Source: Streptococcus sp. 68 (GTDB lineage Bacteria > Bacillota > Bacilli > Lactobacillales > Streptococcaceae). From it: a stretch of DNA of 64,000 nucleotides. Numbering within the stretch: the first letter of the stretch is position 1; the number at the start of each line of letters is the position of its first letter. The DNA is taken from NCBI RefSeq assembly GCF_013277415.1, contig NZ_VMMX01000011.1, forward strand, positions 1 to 64,000, given 5' to 3'. The translations under genes were made by a program, and so were the position numbers. Under the pieces are notes generated by a model. That model saw only the letters and a program-made list of their open reading frames with translations, was not told where the DNA came from and ran no database searches. Positions 52,527 to 62,054 of the stretch are shown piece by piece.

Positions 52527-54077
52527 ATGGACAAGAAAAAACTTTTCACTGCTAGCTTGGCTAGCGTTGCCGTTCTGGGAGCAGGTTTCCTTGCTTCAAA
52601 CCCATCAGTTGTGAAAGCTGAAGAAATGGCTTCATCTCCTTTGACTAAGGAAGATGTTGCTGATTACTTCACAGATTTAGAAAAACAAGCTGAAGAAGCT
52701 ATTAATAAAAATGATAAAATTACTGATAAAGAAGCAGCAATTTTAGCAGCTAAAGCAGCTATCGGTAAAGATGATTTATTAAAAGCTATTGATGATAAAG
52801 AGATTACACCTGAAGAAGTGCTAAAAGACTTAGCAGAAGCTAGCAAGACAGAATCAGATGAAGCAGAACCAGGAAAATATGGTGCAAACTATGCTCCTAA
52901 AGAAGTTAAAGATGCAAAACCTGCTCCAGGTGCTGAATTAGTTCGTAACGAATCAGGTGAAGTAACAGAAGTTAAACCATTGAACGGTGGAATTGACGCT
53001 GATGCTCAAGATAAAATCAACAAACGTTTAGATGAAGAAAATACAGATGTTAAAGATGCAGAAGAAAGATTAGCTGCAGCTAAACATGATGAAAAAGAAG
53101 CTGAATCTAACAGAGAAGAAGCTAAAGCAGCTGTAGAAGCAGCTAAAGAAAATGTGAAAGCAGCTCAAGATGAATTAGCAGCTGCAAAAGAAGCTAAAGC
53201 AAAATTTGAAAAAGAATTAGCAAGCTATAAAGATGCTGACGGTGAACAAGCTGATCAATATAGAGAAGCAGCAAGAGCTGATTTAGAAAAAGCTGAAGCA
53301 GCATTAAAAGATGCAGAAGAAACATTAAAACAAGCAGAAAAAGAAGCAGAAGAAGCTAAAGCTGCATTAGAACAAGCAGATGAAGATTATTATTCATATG
53401 TAGCAGACCGTGAAGTAGAAGAAGTTCGTGTACTACGTCGTCAAATTGCAAAAGATAAAGCTGATGGAAAAGATACTACAGCATTAGAAGAAGAACTTGA
53501 TATTGCTTTAAATGGTGTAAAACCAGCGGTAAATGAAGTTAACCCATACGAAGGTCCAGTAACTGGTTTCTTTGACGAAACAGGAGAAAACCCAATTGCA
53601 GAAGGTGAGTTAGGTACACATGCACCTAGAAATATCCCTGGATACACTTATACAGGAGTTTCATATACAAAAGATGGTATTTTAAGACATATCTATAAGG
53701 TAACTGGTTCTGATTCAGGTAACAGTAACCTAGACCATCAGGCAAATGGTGGGGAGTATCCAGGTGATCGCTATATTATTAACAGACCATCTGTTACACC
53801 AGGTTCAACAACACCATCTACACCAGCAAATGAAACACCTGCAACACCAGCTCCTGGAGCAGATACTCCAGCTGCACCAACAGCTGAAACACCAGCACCG
53901 ACAGCTCCAGCTGTAGCAGGTACTAGTCAAGACAACACTTATCAAGCACCAGCTGCAAAAGCAGAAGATAAGAAAGAACTTCCAAACACTGGTGGCAAAG
54001 ATAATGCTGCAATTGCATCATTAGGATTCCTAGGCTTGCTCCTTGGTGCCCTTCCATTTGTGAAACGCAAAAACTAA
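52527..54077 (+). CDS. LPXTG-anchored coiled-coil surface protein
   Basis: 516 residues. Signal peptide about 1-36 (KKKLFTASLASVAVLGAGFL, cut at VKA-EE). A helical N-terminal region (about 37-115), a long alanine/Glu/Lys coiled coil (about 170-320) resembling PspA/PspC alpha-helical parts, a MucBP-like beta module (about 345-405; GYTYTGVSYTKDGILRHIYK), a Pro/Thr/Ala-rich wall-spanning segment, then LPNTG, a hydrophobic helix and KRKN. Sortase A would anchor it, unlike its choline-bound neighbours. I do not recognise a named homologue. Confidence 0.9.
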   Translation: MDKKKLFTASLASVAVLGAGFLASNPSVVKAEEMASSPLTKEDVADYFTDLEKQAEEAINKNDKITDKEAAILAAKAAIGKDDLLKAIDDKEITPEEVLKDLAEASKTESDEAEPGKYGANYAPKEVKDAKPAPGAELVRNESGEVTEVKPLNGGIDADAQDKINKRLDEENTDVKDAEERLAAAKHDEKEAESNREEAKAAVEAAKENVKAAQDELAAAKEAKAKFEKELASYKDADGEQADQYREAARADLEKAEAALKDAEETLKQAEKEAEEAKAALEQADEDYYSYVADREVEEVRVLRRQIAKDKADGKDTTALEEELDIALNGVKPAVNEVNPYEGPVTGFFDETGENPIAEGELGTHAPRNIPGYTYTGVSYTKDGILRHIYKVTGSDSGNSNLDHQANGGEYPGDRYIINRPSVTPGSTTPSTPANETPATPAPGADTPAAPTAETPAPTAPAVAGTSQDNTYQAPAAKAEDKKELPNTGGKDNAAIASLGFLGLLLGALPFVKRKN

Positions 54078-54092
54078 TTAGTTAAAAATATG

Positions 54093-54122
54093 AAAGAGAA
54101 GGACTTGTTGCCTTCTCTTTTT
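54093..54122 (+). terminator. Terminator after the LPXTG protein gene
   Basis: AAAGAGAAGG-acttgttg-CCTTCTCTTT, perfect 10-bp stem, followed by Ts. Confidence 0.88.
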
Positions 54123-54166
54123 GTGGTATATAATCGCGTGAGGGCTTTGTTGGATAGTAGAAAATA

Positions 54167-54205
54167 AAAAGTGAACAAGACAATATTTCATTCTTGTTCG
54201 CTTTT
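54167..54205. terminator. Bidirectional terminator downstream of Rpn copy 4
   Basis: AAAAGTGAACAAGA pairs with TCTTGTTCGCTTTT (14 bp, one mismatch or G-T), with T-rich tracts on both strands. It ends leftward transcription of Rpn copy 4. Confidence 0.8.
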
Positions 54206-54228
54206 ATGTTATTAGTGATTGTATAATC

Positions 54229-55140
54229 TTATAACAATGCTTCAAACTCAGCGACAGTCATGCCCAATTGCTCACTCGCAAATTCGGAAGTTAGAACATG
54301 TTGGCGAACCATGTCTAAGAAGGCAAAAAGTTTCCCTTCTTCCCTTCCTTCAACTTTCCCACGCTCCAGTCCCTGTTCAAGACCTTCAGCCCTAGCAGTT
54401 TCCAAGGCATAGTCCTGTGCTAACAAGGCTTGTTCTTCACGCATACGTAGTTGACTAAACATTTTCCTGTCCTCCTCGGACCAGCTCTTGTAGTCCAGCA
54501 GTTGGTCTGCTTGGCTGATGGCTCGCTCTGGTTCTTGGGTAAAGGGTTTGTTCCCGAAAAACTCCAACCACGGTTTACGAACCTCGTCCTTGCTGGTTTC
54601 TCTATATTTTTTTAGTTCTAAGAACGCCATCTTGACTAGATGGTTTTCTTGTCCATTATTGGTGATGGTTAAGACTTCACCCGTCGTATCTTCTCGCATG
54701 CTAAAACTGTGGAAAGCTAGATCATCTTGGAAATAATTACTATCCACAATAGCTATTGCGTAAACAGGTGCGATATGTTTGTAACTCTGGTGGGTATCAC
54801 CTTCACGTTGGCGAATTTTTTCAAGATTTTGATTGACCTGACTACACAGGTAAGCCCACAGGCGATTGATGAAAAAATTCTGATGATGTACCTGAATCTC
54901 AATAATTACCTGAGTGCCATTGTCTAGCTCCGCCAAGACATCAATACTTGTATAGAAATCTTGTGCTGAATAGGGCAGAGAAGGCAAGACATGAATATTA
55001 CTTCCCTCCAAAATAGTTACATTTTTTGCTGGTAAGTCCAGCATATCGCGAATAAATTGACAAGTGATTTCTGGATTGCTAAAGATTTTTTTAGCTACCA
55101 AATCATTGGTTGGGCTGATGCCCGGATGACGTAAAGTCAT
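54229..55140 (-). CDS. Rpn-type PD-(D/E)XK nuclease, copy 4
   Basis: 303 residues, inverted relative to copies 1-3. The nuclease core is nearly identical (Asp67, Glu81, Gln83). The tail has fewer repeats (GLEQGLERGKVEGREEGKLF) and the end is FLDMVRQHVLTSEFASEQ, then AEFEALL. ATG 55140 has AAGGAGAAGAA upstream. Its leader abuts the polA start region, so the insertion may have replaced upstream polA sequence. Confidence 0.85.
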   Translation of the reverse strand: MTLRHPGISPTNDLVAKKIFSNPEITCQFIRDMLDLPAKNVTILEGSNIHVLPSLPYSAQDFYTSIDVLAELDNGTQVIIEIQVHHQNFFINRLWAYLCSQVNQNLEKIRQREGDTHQSYKHIAPVYAIAIVDSNYFQDDLAFHSFSMREDTTGEVLTITNNGQENHLVKMAFLELKKYRETSKDEVRKPWLEFFGNKPFTQEPERAISQADQLLDYKSWSEEDRKMFSQLRMREEQALLAQDYALETARAEGLEQGLERGKVEGREEGKLFAFLDMVRQHVLTSEFASEQLGMTVAEFEALL

Positions 55141-55155
55141 ATTTCTTCTCCTTTC

Positions 55156-55221
55156 ATTATAGCACATTTTTAAATCTAGGTTTACTAGATTCACTGGCTC
55201 TATCTATTTATTCGGAAAAAG
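55156..55221 (-). promoter_or_regulatory. Rpn copy 4 leader: ComX-like box, inverted repeat, -10
   Basis: On the minus strand: T tract and TCCGAATA (55216-55209), AATCTAG-taaac-CTAGATT (55191-55173), TATAAT (55161-55156). Same as the leaders of copies 1 and 2. Confidence 0.7.
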
Positions 55222-55287
55222 TATGAAAAATGCTTGGTCTGGCTCTTCCCAATGGTATTTTTTGGTGCTTTCCTTTATAATGGGTGT

Positions 55288-57918
55288 ATGGATAAGAAAA
55301 AATTATTATTGATTGATGGGTCTTCTGTTGCTTTTCGGGCGTTTTTTGCACTCTATCAGCAGTTGGACCGTTTTAAGAATGCGGCTGGTTTGCATACCAA
55401 TGCGATTTATGGCTTTCAATTGATGTTGAGCCATTTATTGGAGCGGGTGGAGCCCAGTCATATTTTGGTGGCTTTTGATGCGGGAAAGACGACCTTCCGT
55501 ACAGAGATGTATGCGGACTATAAGGGTGGTCGGGCTAAGACTCCTGATGAGTTTCGTGAGCAATTTCCTTTCATTCGTGAGTTACTGGATCATATGGGGA
55601 TTCGTCACTATGAGTTGGCTCAGTATGAAGCTGATGATATCATCGGGACGCTGGATAAGCTAGCTGAACAGGATGGTTTTGACATTACCATTGTCAGTGG
55701 GGACAAGGACTTGATTCAGCTGACGGATGAGCATACGGTGGTTGAGATTTCCAAGAAAGGTGTGGCTGAGTTTGAGGCCTTTACGCCAGATTATCTCATG
55801 GAAAAGATGGGCATTACACCGACGCAGTTTATCGATCTCAAGGCGCTCATGGGTGATAAGTCGGATAATATTCCTGGGGTGACCAAAATTGGTGAAAAGA
55901 CAGGTATCAAGCTCTTGCTGGAGCATGGTTCGCTTGAGGGAATTTATGAAAATATCGATGGGATGAAGGCTTCTAAGATGAAGGAAAATCTCATCAATGA
56001 TAAGGAACAGGCCTTTTTGTCAAAAACATTAGCGACCATTGATACCAAGGCACCGATTGAGATTGGTTTGGAGGATTTGGTCTATAGTGGTCCAGATGTG
56101 GAAAATCTTGGGAAATTCTACGATGAGATGGGCTTCAAACAGCTCAAGCAGGCTTTAAATGTGTCGTCAGCTGATGTGGCTGAGAGTTTGAACTTTACTA
56201 TCGTTGACCAAATTAGTCAAGATATGCTGAGTGAAGAGTCTATCTTCCATTTTGAGCTTTTTGGTGAGAATTACCATACGGATGATTTGGTTGGTTTTGC
56301 CTGGTCTTGTGGGGATAAGCTCTATGCCACAGACAAGCTTGAGCTGTTGCAAGAGCCGATTTTCAAGGACTTTTTAGAAAAAACACCTCTGAGAGTTTAT
56401 GACTTTAAGAAGGCTAAAGTTCTCTTGAATCGCTTTGGTGTGGATTTGCAGGCGCCTGCTTTTGACAGCCGTTTGGCTAAATACCTCCTTTCGACTGTGG
56501 AGGACAATGAAATTGCGACTATCGCTAGTCTTTATAGTCAGACTTATTTGGTTGATGATGAGACCTTCTATGGTAAGGGAGTCAAGAAGGCTCTTCCTGA
56601 ACGTGAGAAATTCTTGGAGCATTTAGTTCGTAAGCTTGCTGTTTTGGTCGAAACAGAGCCTATTTTACTTGAAAAACTCAGCGAAAATGGGCAGTTAGAG
56701 CTTCTTTATGATATGGAACAACCTTTGGCTTTTGTCCTTGCCAAGATGGAAATTGCTGGGATTACGGTCAAGAAAGAGACCTTGCTTGAGATGCAGGCTG
56801 AAAATGAGCTTGTCATTGAAAAACTCACTCAGGAGATTTACGAATTGGCTGGTGAGGAGTTTAATATCAACTCGCCTAAGCAGTTGGGCGTGCTTCTCTT
56901 TGAAAAATTGGGGCTACCTCTAGAATACACTAAGAAAACCAAGACAGGTTATTCGACAGCGGTGGATGTCTTGGAGCGTCTAGCTCCGATTGCACCGATT
57001 GTTAAGAAAATCCTAGACTATCGTCAGATTGCCAAGATTCAATCCACTTATGTAATTGGCTTGCAGGACTGGATTTTAGCTGATGGCAAGATTCATACTC
57101 GCTATGTTCAGGATTTGACCCAGACTGGGCGTTTGTCTAGTGTGGATCCAAACTTGCAAAATATTCCTGCCCGATTGGAACAAGGGCGCTTGATTCGGAA
57201 AGCTTTTGTGCCAGAGTGGGGGGATAGTGTGCTGCTCAGCTCGGACTATTCACAGATTGAATTACGCGTTTTGGCTCATATCTCTAAGGATGAGCACTTG
57301 ATTAAGGCCTTCCAAGAGGGGGCGGATATCCATACTTCGACAGCCATGCGGGTCTTTGGCATTGAGCGTCCTGAGGATGTGACTGCAAACGACCGTCGCA
57401 ATGCTAAGGCAGTTAACTTTGGAGTGGTTTACGGGATTTCAGACTTTGGTTTGTCTAATAATTTGGGAATTAGCCGTAAGGAAGCCAAAGCCTACATTGA
57501 TACCTACTTTGAACGTTTTCCAGGTATTAAAAACTACATGGATGAAGTGGTGCGTGAGGCGCGTGATAAGGGCTATGTAGAGACCCTCTTCAAGCGTCGT
57601 CGTGAGTTGCCAGATATCAATTCGCGCAACTTCAATATTCGTGGTTTTGCGGAGCGGACAGCCATCAATTCTCCTATTCAGGGTTCGGCAGCAGATATTC
57701 TCAAGATTGCCATGATTCAGCTAGATAAAGCCTTGGTTGCAGGTGGTTATCAGACTAAGATGCTTCTGCAAGTGCACGATGAAATCGTCCTTGAAGTTCC
57801 TAAATCGGAACTAGCAGAGATGAAAAAATTGGTCAAAGAAACCATGGAAGAAGCCATTCAACTCAGTGTTCCCCTTATTGCAGACGAAAATGAAGGGGCA
57901 ACCTGGTACGAGGCTAAA
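55288..57918 (+). CDS. polA: DNA polymerase I
   Basis: 877 residues, as in pneumococcus. The 5' nuclease domain (about 1-290) has AFDAGKTTFRTEMYADYKGG and VSGDKDLIQL. The middle 3'-5' exonuclease-like domain seems to lack the usual catalytic acids, as known for the pneumococcal enzyme. The polymerase domain carries SSDYSQIELRVLAHIS (motif A), DRRNAKAVNFGVVYGIS (motif B) and LLQVHDEIVLEVP (motif C). ATG 55288 matches family starts; a frame from 55234 is unsupported. No clear ribosome binding site; TATAAT lies at 55276-55281. Confidence 0.95.
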
Positions 57919-57919
57919 T

Positions 57920-57945
57920 AAAAAGGGGGCTAGTCCTCCTTTTTT
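57920..57945 (+). terminator. polA terminator
   Basis: AAAAAGGGGG-ctagt-CCTCCTTTTTT with one G-T pair. Confidence 0.82.
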
Positions 57946-58005
57946 GTAGTAGAATTCTGCAAGCCTTTTCAAATTGTGCTATACTGATGAAAAAGGAGGA
58001 TTTCT

Positions 58006-58443
58006 ATGAGTCAAGAATTTATCAATCCAAGTGATGGTGTGATTCGTCAGTATCTAGCAACGAGTAAAACCCTTGCTGTAGTGGGTTTATCAGACCGTGA
58101 GGAAACAACCAGCAATCGAGTGACCAAGGAAATGCAGGCTCGAGGTTATAAAATCATTCCAGTCAATCCCAAGGCGGCAGGTGGCGAAATCTTGGGTGAA
58201 AAGGCTTATGCTAGTCTAGCAGAGATTCCTTTTCCTGTAGATATTGTCAATGTTTACCGTCGCAGTGAATTTTTGCCAGATGTGGCGCGTGATTTTCTCA
58301 AGGCTGATGCTAAGATTTTTTGGGCACAGCTAGGACTTGAAAGTCTAGAAGCGGAAGAGATTTTGCGTGCTGGTGGATGCGATGACATTGTGATGAATCG
58401 CTGCATCAAGAGAGAACATACTCGCTTGATTAAGGAAGCATAA
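58006..58443 (+). CDS. CoA-binding domain protein (YccU-like)
   Basis: 145 residues. Rossmann-like CoA-binding domain: TLAVVGLSDREETTSNRVTK, then IPVNPKAAGGEILGEKAYAS and IFWAQLGLESLEAEEILRAG. Function unknown despite wide conservation. AAAGGAGGATTTCT precedes the start; TATACT at 57979-57984 may be the -10. Confidence 0.9.
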   Translation: MSQEFINPSDGVIRQYLATSKTLAVVGLSDREETTSNRVTKEMQARGYKIIPVNPKAAGGEILGEKAYASLAEIPFPVDIVNVYRRSEFLPDVARDFLKADAKIFWAQLGLESLEAEEILRAGGCDDIVMNRCIKREHTRLIKEA

Positions 58444-58445
58444 GA

Positions 58446-58473
58446 AAAAGGTAGCTGGTGGGCTACCTTTTGT
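58446..58473 (+). terminator. Terminator before the BOX element
   Basis: AAAAGGTAGC-tggtgg-GCTACCTTTT, perfect 10-bp stem. Confidence 0.85.
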
Positions 58474-58475
58474 GT

Positions 58476-58628
58476 TATACTCAATGAAAATCAAAGAGCA
58501 AACTAGGAAACTAGTCGCAGGCTGCTCAAAACACTGTTTTGGGGTTGTAGATAGAACTGACGAAGTCAGTAACCATACCTACAGCAAGGCGACGTTGACG
58601 TGGTTTGAAGAGATTTTCGAAGAGTATT
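58476..58628. repeat. BOX element (A-B-C type)
   Basis: Begins TATACTCAATGAAAATCAAA (boxA), continues with GATAGAACTGACGAAGTCAG (boxB-like) and ends GTTTGAAGAGATTTTCGAAG plus AGTATT (boxC). One copy of each part, about 153 bp. These non-coding repeats are typical of S. pneumoniae and close relatives. The right end touches the stop of the next, leftward gene. Confidence 0.93.
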
Positions 58629-59637
58629 AGAAAATGCCGATAAGGGTCTGCATACCAAGACTAGTGAGGATGATGGCAATCCAGCAGATGGCTCCGAGAA
58701 CAATGGATTTTCCGCTGGATTTGACCATAGCTACCAGATTGGTTTTGAGCCCGATAGCACTCATGGCCATGACAATAAGGAATTTAGAGAGTTCTTTGAG
58801 AGGGGTAAAGAAACTACTAGACACACCTAGAGAGGTGAGTAGTGTAGTGAGGAGAGAGGCAAGGATAAAGTAAAGGATAAAAAGTGGGAAGACTTTTTTC
58901 AGTTGTAGGCTTTGCTTGTTTTCTTGTTGGCGACTTTGCCAGTAGGATAGAAAGAGCGTGATAGGGATAATGGCCAAAGTACGTGTGAGTTTAACAATGG
59001 TTGCAGACTCGAGGGTATTGCTTTGGTAGAGACTGTCCCAAGCGCTGGCTGTGGCGGTTACAGAGGAAGTATCATTGACCGCAGTTCCTGCAAAGAGGGC
59101 GAAGCCTTCATTGGATAGGTGAAGCCAGGTTCCTAGGGTTGGAAAGATGAGCGCAGCCAAGACATTGAAGAAAAAGATAACGGAGATGGCTTGGGCTACT
59201 TCCTTTTCCTTGGCGTGAATAACAGGCGCTGTTGCTGCAATGGCAGAACCACCACAGATTGAAGAACCTACTCCAACCAAGGTAGCCAGTTTTGTATCCA
59301 GTGCAAAGAAGCGCTGGAAGAAATAGGCAATAATCAGAGCTATTGAGATGGTGGATAGGATGACAGGGAGTGAAGATTGTCCGACTGCGAAGACTTGCGA
59401 GATATTGAGACCAAAACCAAGCAAGACAACGGCATATTGGAGCAATTTTTTAGAACTAAAGGTCAATCCAGCATCCAGTTGTTTATAAGACGAGAGAAAG
59501 GGATGTAGGAGCATGCCTATGAAAATCGCAAATACAGGCGCGCCAATCACAGGGAAGAATCCTCCTAAGTACCAAGATACGATAGAAATGAGAAGGCAGG
59601 CAAAGATGCCTGCTCCATTTTTTGATAGAAATGACAT
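58627..59637 (-). CDS. YeiH-family putative transporter (UPF0324)
   Basis: 336 residues with about ten membrane helices. Family motifs: [20 protein letters not shown] and [20 protein letters not shown], the latter with a repeat-like NDTSSV. Annotated in other species as a putative sulfate exporter; the substrate here is not shown. ATG 59637 has GGAGG upstream. Confidence 0.88.
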   Translation of the reverse strand: MSFLSKNGAGIFACLLISIVSWYLGGFFPVIGAPVFAIFIGMLLHPFLSSYKQLDAGLTFSSKKLLQYAVVLLGFGLNISQVFAVGQSSLPVILSTISIALIIAYFFQRFFALDTKLATLVGVGSSICGGSAIAATAPVIHAKEKEVAQAISVIFFFNVLAALIFPTLGTWLHLSNEGFALFAGTAVNDTSSVTATASAWDSLYQSNTLESATIVKLTRTLAIIPITLFLSYWQSRQQENKQSLQLKKVFPLFILYFILASLLTTLLTSLGVSSSFFTPLKELSKFLIVMAMSAIGLKTNLVAMVKSSGKSIVLGAICWIAIILTSLGMQTLIGIF

Positions 59638-59718
59638 AAAAACCTCCAAATAGAATCTGTTACTATTATAGACCTATAAACAGGAAAAGTAAAATAGAAA
59701 GTGGAGCCTAATAATTAT

Positions 59719-59820
59719 TTGACAAGTAGTGCTAATTATGTAATAATAATCTTACAAGAACTGTAACGAAGTCTTGGCAAAAACAAAAATACCAGAGCTC
59801 CACCTCTGGTATTTCTTTTT
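59719..59820 (+). ncRNA. Probable antisense RNA (RNA II-like) of the par/Fst locus
   Basis: Rightward promoter TTGACA (59719-59724) with a TAATAA/AATAAT near 59741-59747 points to a short transcript ending at the hairpin 59788-59813. It would carry AACTGTAACGAAG...GCAAAAAC (59759-59784), a direct repeat of 59942-59966, hence complementary to the toxin start region on the opposite transcript. Confidence 0.65.
59788..59820. terminator. Shared bidirectional terminator of the par-like locus
   Basis: AATACCAGAG-ctccac-CTCTGGTATT, perfect 10-bp stem, T-rich on both strands. Both convergent RNAs probably end here, as in the enterococcal par locus. Confidence 0.82.
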
Positions 59821-59848
59821 GTCCAGTTACATTAAAACTAAACTCAGG

Positions 59849-59962
59849 TTATATTTTTTTGTCGCGCTTATCTAACCACTTTCTGACTATCCACTCAGAA
59901 ATGACATTACCGATAATAGTAATCAGTAACGGTGCTAGAATAACTGTAACGAAGATTAGCAA
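59849..59962 (-). CDS. Fst/Ldr-type type I toxin peptide
   Basis: 37 residues from a TTG start with GGAGGTGAGTT upstream. LIFVTVILAPLLITIIGNVI is a membrane helix, followed by SEWIVRKWLDKRDKKI; the invariant proline of the helix and the charged C-terminal W-x-x-K/R-W-L-D-K-R tail match streptococcal Fst homologues. It would damage the membrane when the antisense RNA is lost. The antisense repeat covers its start codon. Confidence 0.82.
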   Translation of the reverse strand: MLIFVTVILAPLLITIIGNVISEWIVRKWLDKRDKKI

Positions 59963-60117
59963 AAACTCACCTCCAAACTAAGTTCGTTAGTGGAGTTGCG
60001 ACAAATCCATTTTAACATACTTCAATTTGTCATGCTAGCGTTATTCTATCATGTATTTTTGCGGTCGGGGGGCTTTTGTAGTATAATAGAGATACGTTTT
60101 GAAAGTAGGAGGTATCT

Positions 60118-61287
60118 ATGGACTTAACTAAGCGCTTTAATAAACAGTTAGATAAGATTCAAGTTTCGTTGATTCGTCAGTTTGACCAGGCTATTTCGGA
60201 GATTCATGGGGTCTTGCGTTTGACTTTGGGGGAACCTGATTTTACAACACCAGATCATGTTAAGGAGGCGGCCAAGCGAGCGATTGATCAGAACCAATCC
60301 TACTATACAGGGATGAGTGGTCTGCTGACTCTACGTCAGGCAGCCAGTGACTTTGTTAAGGAAAAGTACCAACTGGACTATGCTCCTGAAAATGAAATCT
60401 TGGTTACAATTGGGGCGACAGAGGCATTATCTGCTACTTTGACAGCTATTTTGGAAGAGGGAGACAAGGTGCTCTTGCCAGCTCCTGCCTATCCGGGTTA
60501 TGAACCGATTGTCAATCTAGTTGGGGCAGAGATTGTCGAGATTGATACAACTGAAAATGGGTTTGTTTTGACTCCTGAGATGTTGGAGAAGGCCATTTTG
60601 GAGCAAGGTGACAAGCTCAAGGCGGTAATTCTCAACTATCCAGCCAATCCGACAGGAATTACCTATAGTCGGGAGCAGTTGGAAGCCTTGGCAGCTGTTT
60701 TACGCAAGTATGAGATTTTCGTTGTCTGTGATGAGGTTTACTCAGAATTGACCTACACAGGGGAAGCCCATGTGTCTCTAGGAACTATGTTGAGAGATCA
60801 GGCTATCATTATCAATGGTTTGTCTAAATCGCATGCTATGACAGGTTGGCGTTTGGGGTTGATTTTCGCTCCTGCAGCCTTTACAGCCCAATTGATCAAG
60901 AGTCACCAGTACTTGGTTACTGCCGCAAATACTATGGCGCAACACGCTGCGGTAGAAGCCTTGACGGCTGGTAAAAACGATGCGGAGCCTATGAAGAAGG
61001 AATACATCCAGCGTCGGGACTATATTATCGAGAAAATGACTGCTCTTGGTTTTGAGATTATCAAACCAGACGGTGCCTTTTATATCTTTGCTAAGATTCC
61101 AGCGGGCTATAATCAAGATTCCTTTGACTTTCTCAAGGATTTTGCTCAGAAGAAGGCCGTTGCCTTTATCCCTGGAGCTGCCTTTGGGCGTTACGGAGAA
61201 GGCTATGTGCGTCTGTCTTATGCAGCCAGCATGGAGACGATCAAAGAAGCCATGAAACGACTTGAGGAGTACATGAGAGAAGCATGA
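60118..61287 (+). CDS. PLP-dependent class I/II aminotransferase
   Basis: 389 residues. Fold type I: Asp205 ([10 protein letters not shown]) and PLP lysine Lys237 ([15 protein letters not shown]), plus [18 protein letters not shown]. Similar to streptococcal AraT-like aromatic or broad amino acid aminotransferases; substrate not certain. Overlaps recO by four bases, starting an operon aminotransferase-recO-plsX-acpP. Confidence 0.92.
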   Translation: MDLTKRFNKQLDKIQVSLIRQFDQAISEIHGVLRLTLGEPDFTTPDHVKEAAKRAIDQNQSYYTGMSGLLTLRQAASDFVKEKYQLDYAPENEILVTIGATEALSATLTAILEEGDKVLLPAPAYPGYEPIVNLVGAEIVEIDTTENGFVLTPEMLEKAILEQGDKLKAVILNYPANPTGITYSREQLEALAAVLRKYEIFVVCDEVYSELTYTGEAHVSLGTMLRDQAIIINGLSKSHAMTGWRLGLIFAPAAFTAQLIKSHQYLVTAANTMAQHAAVEALTAGKNDAEPMKKEYIQRRDYIIEKMTALGFEIIKPDGAFYIFAKIPAGYNQDSFDFLKDFAQKKAVAFIPGAAFGRYGEGYVRLSYAASMETIKEAMKRLEEYMREA

Positions 61288-62054
61288 TTCAGTCTATCAC
61301 GAGTCAAGGCTTGGTGCTCTACAATCGCAATTTTCGTGAGGATGACAAGCTAGTCAAGATTTTTACTGAGCAGGCTGGTAAGCGGATGTTTTTCGTCAAA
61401 CATGCTGGCCAGTCCAAACTGGCTCCTGTTATTCAGCCCTTGGTGCTGGCACGATTTCTCTTACGAATCAATGATGACGGGCTTAGCTACATTGAGGACT
61501 ATCATGAGGTGATGACTTTTCCCAAGATTAATAGCGATCTCTTTGTCATGGCCTATGCGACCTATGTGGCAGCTCTTGCAGATGCTAGTTTGCAGGACAA
61601 TCAGCAGGATGCTCCCTTGTTTGCTTTTTTACAAAAGACTTTGGAGTTGATGGAAGAGGGCTTGGATTATCAGGTTTTGACTAATATTTTTGAAATTCAA
61701 ATCTTGACTCGATTTGGGATTAGCCTCAATTTTAATGAGTGTGTCTTCTGCCATCGGGTTGGTCAGGCTTTTGACTTTTCTTTCAAATATGGAGCCTGCC
61801 TCTGTCCAGATCATTATCATGAGGATGAGAGACGTTGCCATCTCAATCCCAATATCCCTTATCTGCTCAATCAATTTCAAGCCATTGATTTTGAGACTTT
61901 GGAGACCATTTCGCTCAAGCCTGAAATCAAGCAAGAGCTACGCCAATTTATGGATCAACTCTACGAAGAGTATGTTGGGATTCACCTAAAATCAAAGAAA
62001 TTTATTGATTCCCTAGCAGACTGGGGACAATTACTAAAAGAGGAAAAGAAATGA
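61284..62054 (+). CDS. recO: DNA repair protein RecO
   Basis: 256 residues. N-terminal OB fold ([20 protein letters not shown]) and the zinc cluster CVFCHRVG...[10 protein letters not shown]. It loads RecA with RecR onto SSB-coated DNA. Overlaps both neighbours by four bases. Confidence 0.94.
   Translation: MIQSITSQGLVLYNRNFREDDKLVKIFTEQAGKRMFFVKHAGQSKLAPVIQPLVLARFLLRINDDGLSYIEDYHEVMTFPKINSDLFVMAYATYVAALADASLQDNQQDAPLFAFLQKTLELMEEGLDYQVLTNIFEIQILTRFGISLNFNECVFCHRVGQAFDFSFKYGACLCPDHYHEDERRCHLNPNIPYLLNQFQAIDFETLETISLKPEIKQELRQFMDQLYEEYVGIHLKSKKFIDSLADWGQLLKEEKK

Larger units (their letters stand above)
59759..59966. repeat. Direct repeat pair of the par-like locus
   Basis: AACTGTAACGAAG-5 bases-GCAAAAAC (59759-59784) and AACTGTAACGAAG-4 bases-GCAAAAAC (59942-59966). 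In par loci such repeats make the convergent RNAs complementary at the toxin translation start. Confidence 0.8.

Noticed and set aside
52664-52846. Minus-strand frame in the LPXTG protein gene
   Set aside because: Antisense shadow of the coiled-coil coding region, with no start signal.
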